Shown here one piece after another: positions 8,601 through 17,153 of a stretch of DNA of 64,000 nt. The translations under genes and the position numbers were made by a program. The stretch is from positions 55,699 to 119,698 of the forward strand of contig JANQEK010000005.1 in assembly GCA_028278405.1 (NCBI GenBank), written 5' to 3'. The stretch comes from Nitrospinaceae bacterium (GTDB taxonomy: Bacteria > Nitrospinota > Nitrospinia > Nitrospinales > Nitrospinaceae). Position 1 is the stretch's first letter. Each line of letters opens with the position of its first letter. The notes beneath the pieces were generated by a model that saw only the letters and a program-made list of their open reading frames with translations, searched no databases and had not been told where the DNA came from.

Positions 8601-11078
8601 ATGCTGACATTGTATCAAAAAACCCTAGGATATGGCCTTCTAATGCTGTTCCTTCTGACAATCGGATGGAGCTGCCAAAGCGCATCCAGCAATAAGGGAA
8701 AGCGCAAGGCCACGATCGCCCAACGTTTTGAGAAACCCAAGCCCCCAGGCAAACCTCAGGCCACAACAGAGCAGCCGATCGAAGAACCTTCCATTTCTGC
8801 GGAATCTGAAACAAAAACCGAGCCGCGCAACGGAAAGCCTGCTCCTATCGACAAACCCGAAACAACTGTCAAACCTGTACTCAGAAAACCCGTTGCCGTT
8901 TCCCCGGCTGTCAGCACTGCCAAATCGCAGCTGGATCTTGAATTTGCGATTGAGCAGTTTAAAGCCAATCAATTTGAGGTAGCGGAATATTATCTTAAAA
9001 AATCCCTGATCGCTTCGCCGGACAACCCGAAAACCCTTAGGCTCCTCCCCTGGGCCTATTTTTTTCAAAAACGATACGATAAAGCCTTCATTGCATTTGA
9101 AAGCGCCCATACCCATTTTCCGAAGAAGGCGGAACCTCTAATTGGAATGGGATGGTCCTATCTAGCGATGAAATTATATGAACGCGCTCTGGACAAATTC
9201 AAGCAGGCTGAATCTCTGTCACCTAATTCGTACGAAGCCCATAAAGGACTCGGCTTTTGTTATCTATTTCTCGCCCGAGAACAATCTGCGCAATTTCATT
9301 TCAAGAAAATTTACGTTTTCGGGGAACGGGATGATCTTGAAGAACAATGGGAACAATGGCGAGGTTCCTCCGCTCAATCGGTGGAGGTGGCTCCTTCACA
9401 TATTCGAACCCCATCCTTATTCACCCTGGATATCGAAGCACCTCGCTATCGGAGCATGTTGGCGATGTTCCCGGACAATCAACCGGAACGCCATCCCGCT
9501 CTCGAAGAAGCCTGGCGGCTTTACCGCAAAAAACTCTTCAAGCGATCCCTGGCCGCTTTTCAGGGGCTGCCTCAGAAAATTTCCCGTCATCTGGATGCGC
9601 GCAACGGGTTGGCATGGAGTCTCTTAAAAACCGGCAATCTGCTTAAAGCAGAGAAGGTGTTCAATGAAACCTGGGAACAGCACGGGCAATTCATTGGTAC
9701 CCGATTGGGAATTCTGGAAGTTAAAAAAAACCTCCTCGCGAAAGCCTCTGTCGCCAGGCATTACTTTGATATCCAAAAATACCGCATCGCCGAGAATAAG
9801 TTCATACAATTGAACAAGAAATATCCAGACTGGTCCTATCCTTATAGCGCGTTGGGCTGGATCAAACTGAAACGCAGTCAGGAAAAAGAAGCCCTGAAAC
9901 ATTTCGAAACCGCTTTGAACAAGGACTCCAAGGATTCCGCTGCCTTGGAGGGCATGCGTCATTTACGGGGAACGCTGGTTTCCAAACTGTATCGGGCCGA
10001 TCAGAAAATGAGACAAGGCGACTATAAAAACGCCTCCTATCTGTACTTCGATTACGTTCAAGAACACCAGTCCGACCCTACCCTTACTTTCGCTCTGGCC
10101 AAAGCATATAGTGGCTTAGGATTCAGCCAAATCGGTAAAAAGCAGTATCAATTAGCCATCGATAATTTCAAAAAAATACGAACGCGGAAAGAATACGAAT
10201 CACATTGGACCAAGGGATTGGGAATCGCCTATTACCATCTCGGCCAATATGAAAAGGCGGCTAGGAATTTAATCATTGCCGACACCCTCACGCCGGATCA
10301 GAAGCAAATCGTATACAAATTGGACTGGAGCATTTTGCGGAGTTGGGATACAGAAACTGCCAAGGACTACTTCCTAGAGAAAGCCCGTCGCAAACCATTA
10401 AGAGCTTCCGTTTACATGGCGGTCGGATGGATCGAGTATCAACACGGAGATCCCGACCGGGGAGTCGAATACTTTTTAAAGGCGATTTCGCTCGATCCCG
10501 AAATCGCAGAGTCCGATGATTTTAAAGATATCCTGGCAAAAGAACGATTCGGGTGGCAGGTGTACAACCATATCGGCTGGGCTTATTTCCACCGCAACCA
10601 GTCTGAAAACTCCATCAAAATGTTCAATACCGCTTTGGCATCCCGTCCTCGATCCTCGGAAGCTATGAAGGGTTTAGGATACAACTTTTACAAAATGGAG
10701 AAATGGAAGGAAGCGGAGACCTATCTTCAAAAAAGCCTCAAGAGGAATCCCAACACTCACCCGGTCACCGAAAAGAAACAGGGCAACGAACCGGGTCTGA
10801 AGATCGACACCGTGACCAGCGCCCGCACGAAATTGGCCCGCACATTGCTCCAGCAGAAGAAATATCAGGAGGCGCTGAAGCATTGGCTGGAAGCCTTAAA
10901 CCATCATCCGGATTGGCCCGAGATACACGATGGGCTGGGCTGGACTTATCTGAAACTCAATCGACTGACAGAATCCCGGGAGGCTTTCAACCAGGCCATC
11001 CGGCACCAACCTCTCAACCCGTTAAGCCATAAAGGATTAAATGAGGTTAAGTACCGTTTAGCCTTGAAAAAATTATGA
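8601..11078 (+). CDS. Large TPR-repeat lipoprotein
   Basis: An 825-residue protein with an N-terminal lipobox-like signal (LTIGWSC, Cys about 25), a Lys/Pro/Glu/Thr-rich linker (about 30-95), and then tetratricopeptide repeats over almost the whole remainder. Many repeats have GW or GLG at the start of helix A (GMGWSYLAM, SALGWIKLK, MAVGWIEYQ, HIGWAYFHR, GLGWTYLKL), a consistent lineage-like flavour. Probably an outer-membrane or periplasmic scaffold; the specific partner is unknown. It is transcribed alone, facing acsA. Confidence 0.8.
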   Translation: MLTLYQKTLGYGLLMLFLLTIGWSCQSASSNKGKRKATIAQRFEKPKPPGKPQATTEQPIEEPSISAESETKTEPRNGKPAPIDKPETTVKPVLRKPVAVSPAVSTAKSQLDLEFAIEQFKANQFEVAEYYLKKSLIASPDNPKTLRLLPWAYFFQKRYDKAFIAFESAHTHFPKKAEPLIGMGWSYLAMKLYERALDKFKQAESLSPNSYEAHKGLGFCYLFLAREQSAQFHFKKIYVFGERDDLEEQWEQWRGSSAQSVEVAPSHIRTPSLFTLDIEAPRYRSMLAMFPDNQPERHPALEEAWRLYRKKLFKRSLAAFQGLPQKISRHLDARNGLAWSLLKTGNLLKAEKVFNETWEQHGQFIGTRLGILEVKKNLLAKASVARHYFDIQKYRIAENKFIQLNKKYPDWSYPYSALGWIKLKRSQEKEALKHFETALNKDSKDSAALEGMRHLRGTLVSKLYRADQKMRQGDYKNASYLYFDYVQEHQSDPTLTFALAKAYSGLGFSQIGKKQYQLAIDNFKKIRTRKEYESHWTKGLGIAYYHLGQYEKAARNLIIADTLTPDQKQIVYKLDWSILRSWDTETAKDYFLEKARRKPLRASVYMAVGWIEYQHGDPDRGVEYFLKAISLDPEIAESDDFKDILAKERFGWQVYNHIGWAYFHRNQSENSIKMFNTALASRPRSSEAMKGLGYNFYKMEKWKEAETYLQKSLKRNPNTHPVTEKKQGNEPGLKIDTVTSARTKLARTLLQQKKYQEALKHWLEALNHHPDWPEIHDGLGWTYLKLNRLTESREAFNQAIRHQPLNPLSHKGLNEVKYRLALKKL

Positions 11079-11103
11079 AAAATTGTGCGGCCTGATAAAA
11101 AAC

Positions 11104-11134
11104 TGTGGATTGACTGTGAATTAATTGTGGATAA
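11104..11134 (+). repeat. Three 11-bp-phased DnaA-box-like direct repeats
   Basis: TGTGGATTG (11104), TGTGAATTA (11115) and TGTGGATAA (11126) start exactly 11 bp apart. The third is a perfect complement of the DnaA box TTATCCACA; the others carry one or two changes. They lie in the convergent gap between the TPR gene and acsA, where no coding function is expected. DnaA binding is inference only. Confidence 0.4.
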
Positions 11135-11246
11135 ATCTTTTGAAAAACCCCTAAGTCTCAAGAAATCAGAATTATTCGTTGACAACCTGAAAAAATTGGA
11201 ATAAAGTTAACTCTTCCAATTTATACGCGTTCAATACATTTGGGGA

Positions 11247-11268
11247 GGAAGGGGGACCTTTCCTTTTT
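11247..11268 (+). terminator. Possible terminator of the TPR gene
   Basis: GGAAGG pairs with CCTTTCC (one bulged T) around a GGGA loop and is followed by TTTTT on the plus strand. It is placed correctly downstream of the TPR gene, but the stem is short. Confidence 0.35.
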
Positions 11269-11284
11269 CGCCGACTAGCGAAGA

Positions 11285-11315
11285 ATCGTGGAGTGGAGGC
11301 AATCTACTCCACGAT
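11285..11315. terminator. Perfect 10-bp inverted repeat in the TPR/acsA convergent gap
   Basis: ATCGTGGAGT (11285-11294) and ACTCCACGAT (11306-11315) form a perfect stem with an 11-nt loop, 40 nt beyond the acsA stop. No clear T-run follows on either strand, so it is an atypical terminator or an mRNA-end stabiliser. Confidence 0.4.
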
Positions 11316-11354
11316 CCCTTATACCGCCGCCTTAAATCCTGTCTTTGCTTCCTT

Positions 11355-13322
11355 TTAAATCTTCTGATAAGTCGATTTCAACTGTTCCACCACAGAGGGA
11401 TCTGCCAACGTCGACACATCGCCTAATTGATCGGCTTCGTCCGCGGCAATTTTGCGAAGTATGCGCCTCATGATTTTTCCGGACCGCGTTTTCGGGAGTC
11501 CAGGCGCCCAATGAATGACGTCCGGCGCCGCGATGGGGCCAATTTCTTTTCTGACAAACGCGATCAGTTCCTTTTTTAATTCATCTGTATACTCCACCCC
11601 ATCCATCAAGGTTGTGTAGGCATAGATGCCCTGCCCCTTGATATCGTGTGGAAACCCTACGACTGCCGCCTCCGCAACCTTTTCGTGAAGTACCAGAGCC
11701 GACTCCACTTCTGCCGTCCCCATGCGATGTCCAGAAACATTGATCACGTCATCCACCCGTCCGGTAACCCAATAATAGCCGTCTTCATCGCGGGTGCTGC
11801 CATCGCCGGTAAAATAATAACCGGGATACATTTTGAAATAAGTCTCCTCGAACCGATCGTGATCACCATACACCGTCCGCATTTGTCCCGGCCAGGGTTC
11901 CTCTAATGCGAGAACACCGGAAACTCCATTACCATCCACTACCTTACCGGTCTCGGATTCAATGATCACCGGTTTCACACCGAAAAACGGGAACGTCGCC
12001 GAACCGGGTTTGGTGGGTGTGCATCCCGGTAACGGAGTGATCAATATGCCGCCGGTTTCCGTCTGCCACCAGGTATCGACGATGGGGCACCGGCCTCGCC
12101 CGACATGCTTGTAGTACCACCGCCAGGCTTCCGGATTGATCGGTTCGCCCACGGAACCCAGAACTTTCAATGTCGACAGATTATATTTCGAAGGAAATTC
12201 TTCACCGTGAGACATTAGAGCCCGGATCGCAGTTGGAGCCGTGTAGAACTGTGTGACCTTGTGACGGTCTACCACATCCCAAAAACGCCCGGCATCGGGA
12301 TAGGTTGGGATGCCTTCAAACATGAGAGTGGTGGCACCGTTTGCCAGAGGACCGTAAACAATATAAGAGTGCCCTGTTACCCAACCGATGTCCGCCGTGC
12401 ACCACCAGATGTCGCCGTCGTGATAATCAAAAATATACTTGTGAGTGAGCGCCGCAAAAATCATGTAACCGCCGACATTATGTTGCACACCCTTGGGTTT
12501 TCCCGTTGACCCCGAGGTATATAAAATAAAAAGCGGGTCTTCTGCGTCCATGGCTTCCGGCTCGCATTCGCCGTCAACAGCAGCCATCTCATCCTCCCAC
12601 CAGGTGTCCCGGCCGGCCACCATATTGGTTTCGATTTCCTTTCCGACGCGCTGAGATACGATGCAGGATTTCACCGTGACCCCTTCCTTTTGAGCAAGAA
12701 TGATGGCTTCGTCCACATTCGTTTTCAAAGCCACCGGCTTGCTTCCCCGGTAAGAGCCGTCAGTTGTCACCACTACCGTGCAGGTTGAATCGACTATACG
12801 ATCGGCCAGGGCAGTGGGTGAAAATCCTCCAAAGACGATGGAATGAATCGCACCAATACGGGCGCAGGCCAGCATGGTCACTGCCAATTCGGGAATCATC
12901 GGCATATAAATGGAGACCCGGTCGCCCTTTTTGACGCCGTGTTTTTTGAGAACATTGGCGAATCGGCACACCTGATCCAGCAATTCTTTATAGGTAAGGC
13001 TTTGGGTTTCTCCCGGCTCGTTGCCTTCCCAGAGGATGGCCATCTGATCGCCCCGTGATTCGATATGGCGGTCCAGACAATTGACCGTGATATTGGTTTT
13101 AGCGCCGCGAAACCATTCGATGAATATTTTTCCCTTTTTAACGTTGTAGTTAAAATCTCGGACTTTGTCCCATTTTTTAAACCAGATAAACTGCTCCGCC
13201 TGCTCCGCCCAGAATCTTTCCGGATCCTTGATAGACCGCTCGTACATCTCGCGATACTGGTCCATGTTCTGGACCCAGGCCGTCTCCGAAACGGTTGAAG
13301 GGGGTTGATATATATCGTTCAT
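11355..13322 (-). CDS. acsA: Acetyl-CoA synthetase (AMP-forming)
   Basis: Activates acetate to acetyl-CoA with ATP. At 655 residues it has the family's typical length. The P-loop-like [11 protein letters not shown], the adenylate motif [10 protein letters not shown], the hinge [10 protein letters not shown] and the regulatory-lysine site [11 protein letters not shown] are all present. The last holds the lysine that is reversibly acetylated in well-studied members. It starts 19 nt downstream of the DUF1566 gene, so the two are likely one transcript. It supports acetate use or acetyl recycling. Confidence 0.97.
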   Translation of the reverse strand: MNDIYQPPSTVSETAWVQNMDQYREMYERSIKDPERFWAEQAEQFIWFKKWDKVRDFNYNVKKGKIFIEWFRGAKTNITVNCLDRHIESRGDQMAILWEGNEPGETQSLTYKELLDQVCRFANVLKKHGVKKGDRVSIYMPMIPELAVTMLACARIGAIHSIVFGGFSPTALADRIVDSTCTVVVTTDGSYRGSKPVALKTNVDEAIILAQKEGVTVKSCIVSQRVGKEIETNMVAGRDTWWEDEMAAVDGECEPEAMDAEDPLFILYTSGSTGKPKGVQHNVGGYMIFAALTHKYIFDYHDGDIWWCTADIGWVTGHSYIVYGPLANGATTLMFEGIPTYPDAGRFWDVVDRHKVTQFYTAPTAIRALMSHGEEFPSKYNLSTLKVLGSVGEPINPEAWRWYYKHVGRGRCPIVDTWWQTETGGILITPLPGCTPTKPGSATFPFFGVKPVIIESETGKVVDGNGVSGVLALEEPWPGQMRTVYGDHDRFEETYFKMYPGYYFTGDGSTRDEDGYYWVTGRVDDVINVSGHRMGTAEVESALVLHEKVAEAAVVGFPHDIKGQGIYAYTTLMDGVEYTDELKKELIAFVRKEIGPIAAPDVIHWAPGLPKTRSGKIMRRILRKIAADEADQLGDVSTLADPSVVEQLKSTYQKI

Positions 13323-13341
13323 GAAGAAAACTCCTCTTTAT

Positions 13342-13764
13342 TTACAGCGAGCGTACCGCTCGGGCAGCTTCGGCTAAAGTCCACAATCCATCAGGGTGCT
13401 CAAACTCCCCGTCCCGCAATTTCAAAATCCAGGTACGGATCCGGCCGTCTACCATTTTGGCGATCATCGAGAAACCACAACCGCTGGCAAATTTATCGCT
13501 AATGTGAACAATCTTGCCGAATTTATCTGTTTGCGAAAAAGATTCATTATATAAAGAAAGCATTTCGTCTTTAGCGGGCAATCTCCAATCCTGGTATCCC
13601 GCAAATTTGCTTTCATTAAGCTCGCGACAATAATCCACGGCTTCCTGATAATTTACCCATTTCTTTAAATCGATCATGGTATCGGTTTTTTTCCACATTA
13701 ACCCCGTTTCATGGTCGGTCACCGTCTCATCACCGTTATCGATAAAGCGCTCCTGTTCGACCAT
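13342..13764 (-). CDS. DUF1566 (Lcl-type) domain protein
   Basis: A 140-residue protein built from a single DUF1566/Lcl domain. It shows the family features GLMWKK (residues about 21-26), the YQEAVDYCRELN helix and the YQDWRLPAKDEM motif. DUF1566 domains are related in fold to C-type-lectin/FGE-like modules and are usually secreted, yet no signal peptide is seen here, so it is either cytoplasmic or exported by an unrecognised route. It lies directly upstream of acsA on the same strand. Function unknown. Confidence 0.75.
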   Translation of the reverse strand: MVEQERFIDNGDETVTDHETGLMWKKTDTMIDLKKWVNYQEAVDYCRELNESKFAGYQDWRLPAKDEMLSLYNESFSQTDKFGKIVHISDKFASGCGFSMIAKMVDGRIRTWILKLRDGEFEHPDGLWTLAEAARAVRSL

Positions 13765-13887
13765 AAAACATTACCCGATCCGTGAAAAACCATCAAATTT
13801 TGAAACTGACGATAGAGAATATCATTATAAAATCTTCAATTCAAAAGTTCTTCCCATTTTCGGACATTTATGAAATAAAATTGACCC

Positions 13888-14298
13888 ATGACGCAGACCC
13901 CGGAGGAATTGCCTCCATTAAAAATCCTGTTGAACCAATTGGACTGGAACCTGCAGTGGCTCCAACAGATGGAAAAGAATGAAGCCACCGATTATTACCG
14001 GGATGCGGCGCTCCAGCGTTTTGATTTTACTTTGCACACAGCAACAAAATGCATTCAGGCTGCCGCCTTGAAACAAAACATGACTTGTGAGTCCCCGGAA
14101 GAATGCTTTGCGTTGGCGGAGAACAGGGAATGGTTACCACAGGGAATAGACTGGAAAAACATGCTTCAAGATCACAAGAATATGAAAACAGAATCAACTA
14201 CAAAAGAGGCCGATGCTGTTTTCACCCATCTCAAAAATCACCACGAACAACTAAAAATTTTATTCGATCGTCTTTCGGAGCTGGAAAACAACTCATAA
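13888..14298 (+). CDS. HEPN/nucleotidyltransferase-substrate-binding-like protein (HI0074 type)
   Basis: A 136-residue all-helical protein. Its spacing of ALQRFDFTLHTATK, the SPEECF segment and WKNMLQDHKNM resembles the HI0074/NTase-substrate-binding branch of HEPN proteins, which normally pair with a small MNT-type nucleotidyltransferase. No such partner is adjacent. The usual Arg-x4-6-His at the end of the WxxML-(D/E)-RN-xSH segment is replaced (DHKNMKTES), so RNase-type HEPN activity is doubtful. Its 3' end overlaps the convergent rdgB-like gene by 6 nt. The assignment rests on pattern only. Confidence 0.5.
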   Translation: MTQTPEELPPLKILLNQLDWNLQWLQQMEKNEATDYYRDAALQRFDFTLHTATKCIQAAALKQNMTCESPEECFALAENREWLPQGIDWKNMLQDHKNMKTESTTKEADAVFTHLKNHHEQLKILFDRLSELENNS

Positions 14299-14850
14299 TT
14301 GATTCTTAAGGGACTCAAACGCCCGTTTGCGATGAGATGAGGCGTTTTTTTCCGGCGGACTCATTTCGGCATAGGTCCGGGTTTCGCCGTCTGGAATGAA
14401 AATCACATCCCACCCGAATCCCTGGCTTCCCCGAATTTCGCGGGCAATGGTACCTGATACCCTGCCCTCTCCAACAATCATTGTTTCACCGTCGTACACA
14501 GCCGTCAGGCAGACGGCTTCGGCCTGGCGATTCTCAAACGGTTCCAGCATTTTCAGCATTCCCTCGCATCCCACACTTTTTTCGAACCACTTGACCAAAG
14601 CACCTGGCAGCCCATTCCAGGCAGTAAAGATCAAGCCCGAATCCTCCACGAGCACCGGACACTTGAATTCGCGCCAGGCTTCAGTGACTTTGTGCTCGAC
14701 CAATTGGCGAATATCGTTGGTCTGGATTTCGTGCAGGTGATCGGCTTTTGCCTGCTCCATCTCAATGCCAAGAATTTCCTGCGCTTCGCGAAGCTTATTA
14801 GGATTACCGGTAACAAACTTCAATTGCTTCCAGATAGGCTGATGCTTCAT
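14293..14850 (-). CDS. rdgB: RdgB/HAM1-family XTP/dITP pyrophosphatase
   Basis: House-cleaning enzyme that hydrolyses non-canonical purine nucleoside triphosphates to monophosphates. The 185-residue protein has the N-terminal TGNPNKLREAQEIL motif, VEDSGLIF, the LPGALVKWF region and a C-terminal MSPPEKNASSHRKRAF segment resembling the S-HR-A ending of the family. It is slightly short compared with bacterial RdgB and has a divergent middle, closer to the archaeal/eukaryotic HAM1 style. Confidence 0.85.
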   Translation of the reverse strand: MKHQPIWKQLKFVTGNPNKLREAQEILGIEMEQAKADHLHEIQTNDIRQLVEHKVTEAWREFKCPVLVEDSGLIFTAWNGLPGALVKWFEKSVGCEGMLKMLEPFENRQAEAVCLTAVYDGETMIVGEGRVSGTIAREIRGSQGFGWDVIFIPDGETRTYAEMSPPEKNASSHRKRAFESLKNQL

Positions 14851-14956
14851 AATAACTGACTGATTTCGGATACCGTTGACCGGCTGGCTGCCTTGCCGGG
14901 ATTCGGTTCGTGTGATATAAGTTTGGCCTCAATTTTTCTATGAATCTATTATCCAA

Positions 14957-15775
14957 ATGAACCCAATTCTACAGCGGCCTCTACTCTGGCTGATTATCAT
15001 AGCCTGTTGTGCCAGCGGATGCACCCGCATCTTTGAAAACGACCAGGATGCCCAGGCCCGGCAGGCCTTGCAGGACCTAATGGCTATTCAGGAGCAGTTT
15101 TATAAAGAGAACAAACGCTATGCAAAGAATCTCGTTGAAATTGACAAGTACAACTTAAAATACCATACGGGAATCGTTTATCTCGAAATCGAATCGGCCG
15201 GCAAAGACAAATACCGCGCCATCTCCCTGCCGGCGGAATCCACCACTGCGCGTGTGTTCGCCTACGATACGAGCCGCGGCGGGTACTATGAGATGGATGA
15301 GGAAGAAGTGGCGCAATACGTTCTGGGTGCACTGAACCACATCCGTAAAGAACAACGAGAGAAAGCCATCTTCGATTATCTATCTGGAGGAATGCTGATT
15401 TGCCTGTTCTGGTTCGGCTTCCGCATGTTTACTCGATACAAGGAACCTCGAACAGCATTGGTATGGATTCCTTATTTCCTGAGCCTGGCACCTCTCAGTC
15501 TGGCGGTGGCGGCACTCAACCACATGAACAGGGACATCCTCCTCTCCACAGAATTGTTGATTCTGATGGGCACGGGGTTTGGGGTCTCCATCCTTTGCCT
15601 CATTATGGCAGGCATTGGGCTCACCAAAATTCCAGCTAAAGGCGAATACCATATACTCCAGAGTCTTGCAGTCTGCATTATTTTAATGGCTGCATTCAGC
15701 GGATGGATTCTGGCTGATTCCTACCTCACCTATTCACAGCCCAAAACAAACAAGTTGTATTTTAGCCCAGGTTGA
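14957..15775 (+). CDS. Lipoprotein with pilin-like N-terminal stalk and membrane C-terminus
   Basis: A 272-residue protein of unknown function. A signal with lipobox (CASGC, Cys about 22) is followed by a helical segment and beta-rich stretch (about 30-120) whose spacing, ending in a Tyr/Asp-rich turn, recalls the head of type IV pilin-like proteins. Then come four strongly hydrophobic segments (about 143-163, 172-192, 200-222, 235-255). A lipoprotein-like start combined with a polytopic C-terminus is unusual; the first segment may instead be an ordinary membrane helix. Confidence 0.6.
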   Translation: MNPILQRPLLWLIIIACCASGCTRIFENDQDAQARQALQDLMAIQEQFYKENKRYAKNLVEIDKYNLKYHTGIVYLEIESAGKDKYRAISLPAESTTARVFAYDTSRGGYYEMDEEEVAQYVLGALNHIRKEQREKAIFDYLSGGMLICLFWFGFRMFTRYKEPRTALVWIPYFLSLAPLSLAVAALNHMNRDILLSTELLILMGTGFGVSILCLIMAGIGLTKIPAKGEYHILQSLAVCIILMAAFSGWILADSYLTYSQPKTNKLYFSPG

Positions 15776-15867
15776 TAACAAGAAAGTCAACGACTCTCCT
15801 TGTTTAAATCCCTCTTGTCTTGTGGGATGAATCCCGTGATAATGGCTGCTTAAGGAGCGATTCATCC

Positions 15868-16911
15868 ATGACCAATTTGATAGGATTTCCTGAAGAGAAA
15901 TTGAAGCAGTTGTTTGCCGACTGGGGATTGCCCGCTTACCGGGTCCAACAGGTACTCAGCTGGGTCTACCATCATCACGCCCGGCGTTTTGAGGAAATGA
16001 CCAATCTTTCCAAGGAACTGCGAGCTCGTCTCGCAAAGCATTTTGTCATCGCACTGCCCCGGATTGCGGCCAAAACCCATTCGCAGGACGGATCCGTCAA
16101 ATATCTATTTGAGCTGGGCAATGGTTCGCAAGTCGAGAGCGTATGGATGCCCGACGAGTCACGCACAACCCTGTGCATCTCCAGCCAGGTCGGTTGTCGG
16201 CTGGCCTGCTCCTTTTGCCTTACGGCCACCCTTGGATTGAAAAACAACCTGACAGCTGGAGACATTATCGGACAGGTTCTCGCAGTCAATGATGACCTTC
16301 CGGAGGAAAATCAGGTCACCAATGTTGTGATGATGGGAATGGGCGAACCGCTGGATAATTATGAAGAAGTCTGCGAAGCCTTGCGGCTGTTGGTCTCCCC
16401 ACATGCGATGCGGATATCCAACCGTAAGGTCACGCTATCGACTGCTGGTCTGGTGGACCGCATCCAACAGTTTGCAGGAGAGGACATTCACGTTAACCTG
16501 GCCATTTCACTCAACGCCACGGAAGATGCGACCCGCGACCAGATCATGCCCATTAACAAAAAATACCCCATTAAGAACCTCATGGAATGCCTTAAGAAAT
16601 ACCCATTAAAGCCAACTCGAAGAATTACTTTTGAGTATGTTCTTTTGAAGGGTATAAACGACAGCGATGAAGACGCCGTCCGTTTAGGAAAGCTATTGAG
16701 TCAGGTTCGATGCAAAATCAACCTCATTCCTTTCAACGGTTTCGAAGGTTCTCTTTATCAGCCGCCATCGGAAGAGCGCATCAAGTCTTTTCAGAACTAC
16801 CTGATCCAAAAGAAATTCTCCACATTTATCCGGAACAATCGGGGAACAGATATTTTAGGCGCCTGCGGTCAGCTGGCCGCCCAGGCGATGACCGGCTCTA
16901 CGACACCCTGA
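15868..16911 (+). CDS. rlmN: Dual-specificity 23S rRNA/tRNA A2503/A37 methyltransferase RlmN
   Basis: Radical-SAM enzyme methylating C2 of adenine in 23S rRNA and in a set of tRNAs. From the ATG at 15868 (AAGGAG upstream) it has 347 residues. The radical-SAM cluster motif is C110-x3-C114-x2-C117, and the C-terminal methyl-carrying cysteine sits in DILGACGQL. MMGMGEPLDNY, the GEPL region conserved in the family, is present. An upstream in-frame start would add 16 residues and was not chosen. Confidence 0.95.
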   Translation: MTNLIGFPEEKLKQLFADWGLPAYRVQQVLSWVYHHHARRFEEMTNLSKELRARLAKHFVIALPRIAAKTHSQDGSVKYLFELGNGSQVESVWMPDESRTTLCISSQVGCRLACSFCLTATLGLKNNLTAGDIIGQVLAVNDDLPEENQVTNVVMMGMGEPLDNYEEVCEALRLLVSPHAMRISNRKVTLSTAGLVDRIQQFAGEDIHVNLAISLNATEDATRDQIMPINKKYPIKNLMECLKKYPLKPTRRITFEYVLLKGINDSDEDAVRLGKLLSQVRCKINLIPFNGFEGSLYQPPSEERIKSFQNYLIQKKFSTFIRNNRGTDILGACGQLAAQAMTGSTTP

Positions 16912-17022
16912 TTTCTTCCAAATTTTGGAGGCAAAACTCTCCTTTTAGGGCTCCCCAATTGCCCCTTTCATGAAGGTTCGGAGAACGCGTTAACTCATGT
17001 ATTTTCAGCATTTATAATTCCC

Positions 17023-17049
17023 TTGACTTTAAAAAACCCCTATGATATT
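17023..17049 (+). promoter_or_regulatory. Possible promoter of the oxidase/cytochrome pair
   Basis: TTGACT at 17023-17028 is followed by AT-rich sequence with GATATT at 17044-17049 (spacer 15) or TATTTC at 17046 (spacer 17). It is about 105 nt upstream of the oxidase ATG. Only the -35 element is good. Confidence 0.33.
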
Positions 17050-17153
17050 TCTCTAACCTTTTTGGAAGAAATTTTTAAATTTTCTGTTGGTGTGTTTGAA
17101 CCGTTTGCCCACAAATAGAAAGTTCTCAATCCTTTAACCTCAGGTACTCTGCG

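Noticed and set aside
11079..11354. Claim that the DnaA-box-like array is the origin of replication
   Set aside because: Only three boxes, no dnaA/dnaN nearby and no GC-skew evidence; kept as a finding, not as an origin.
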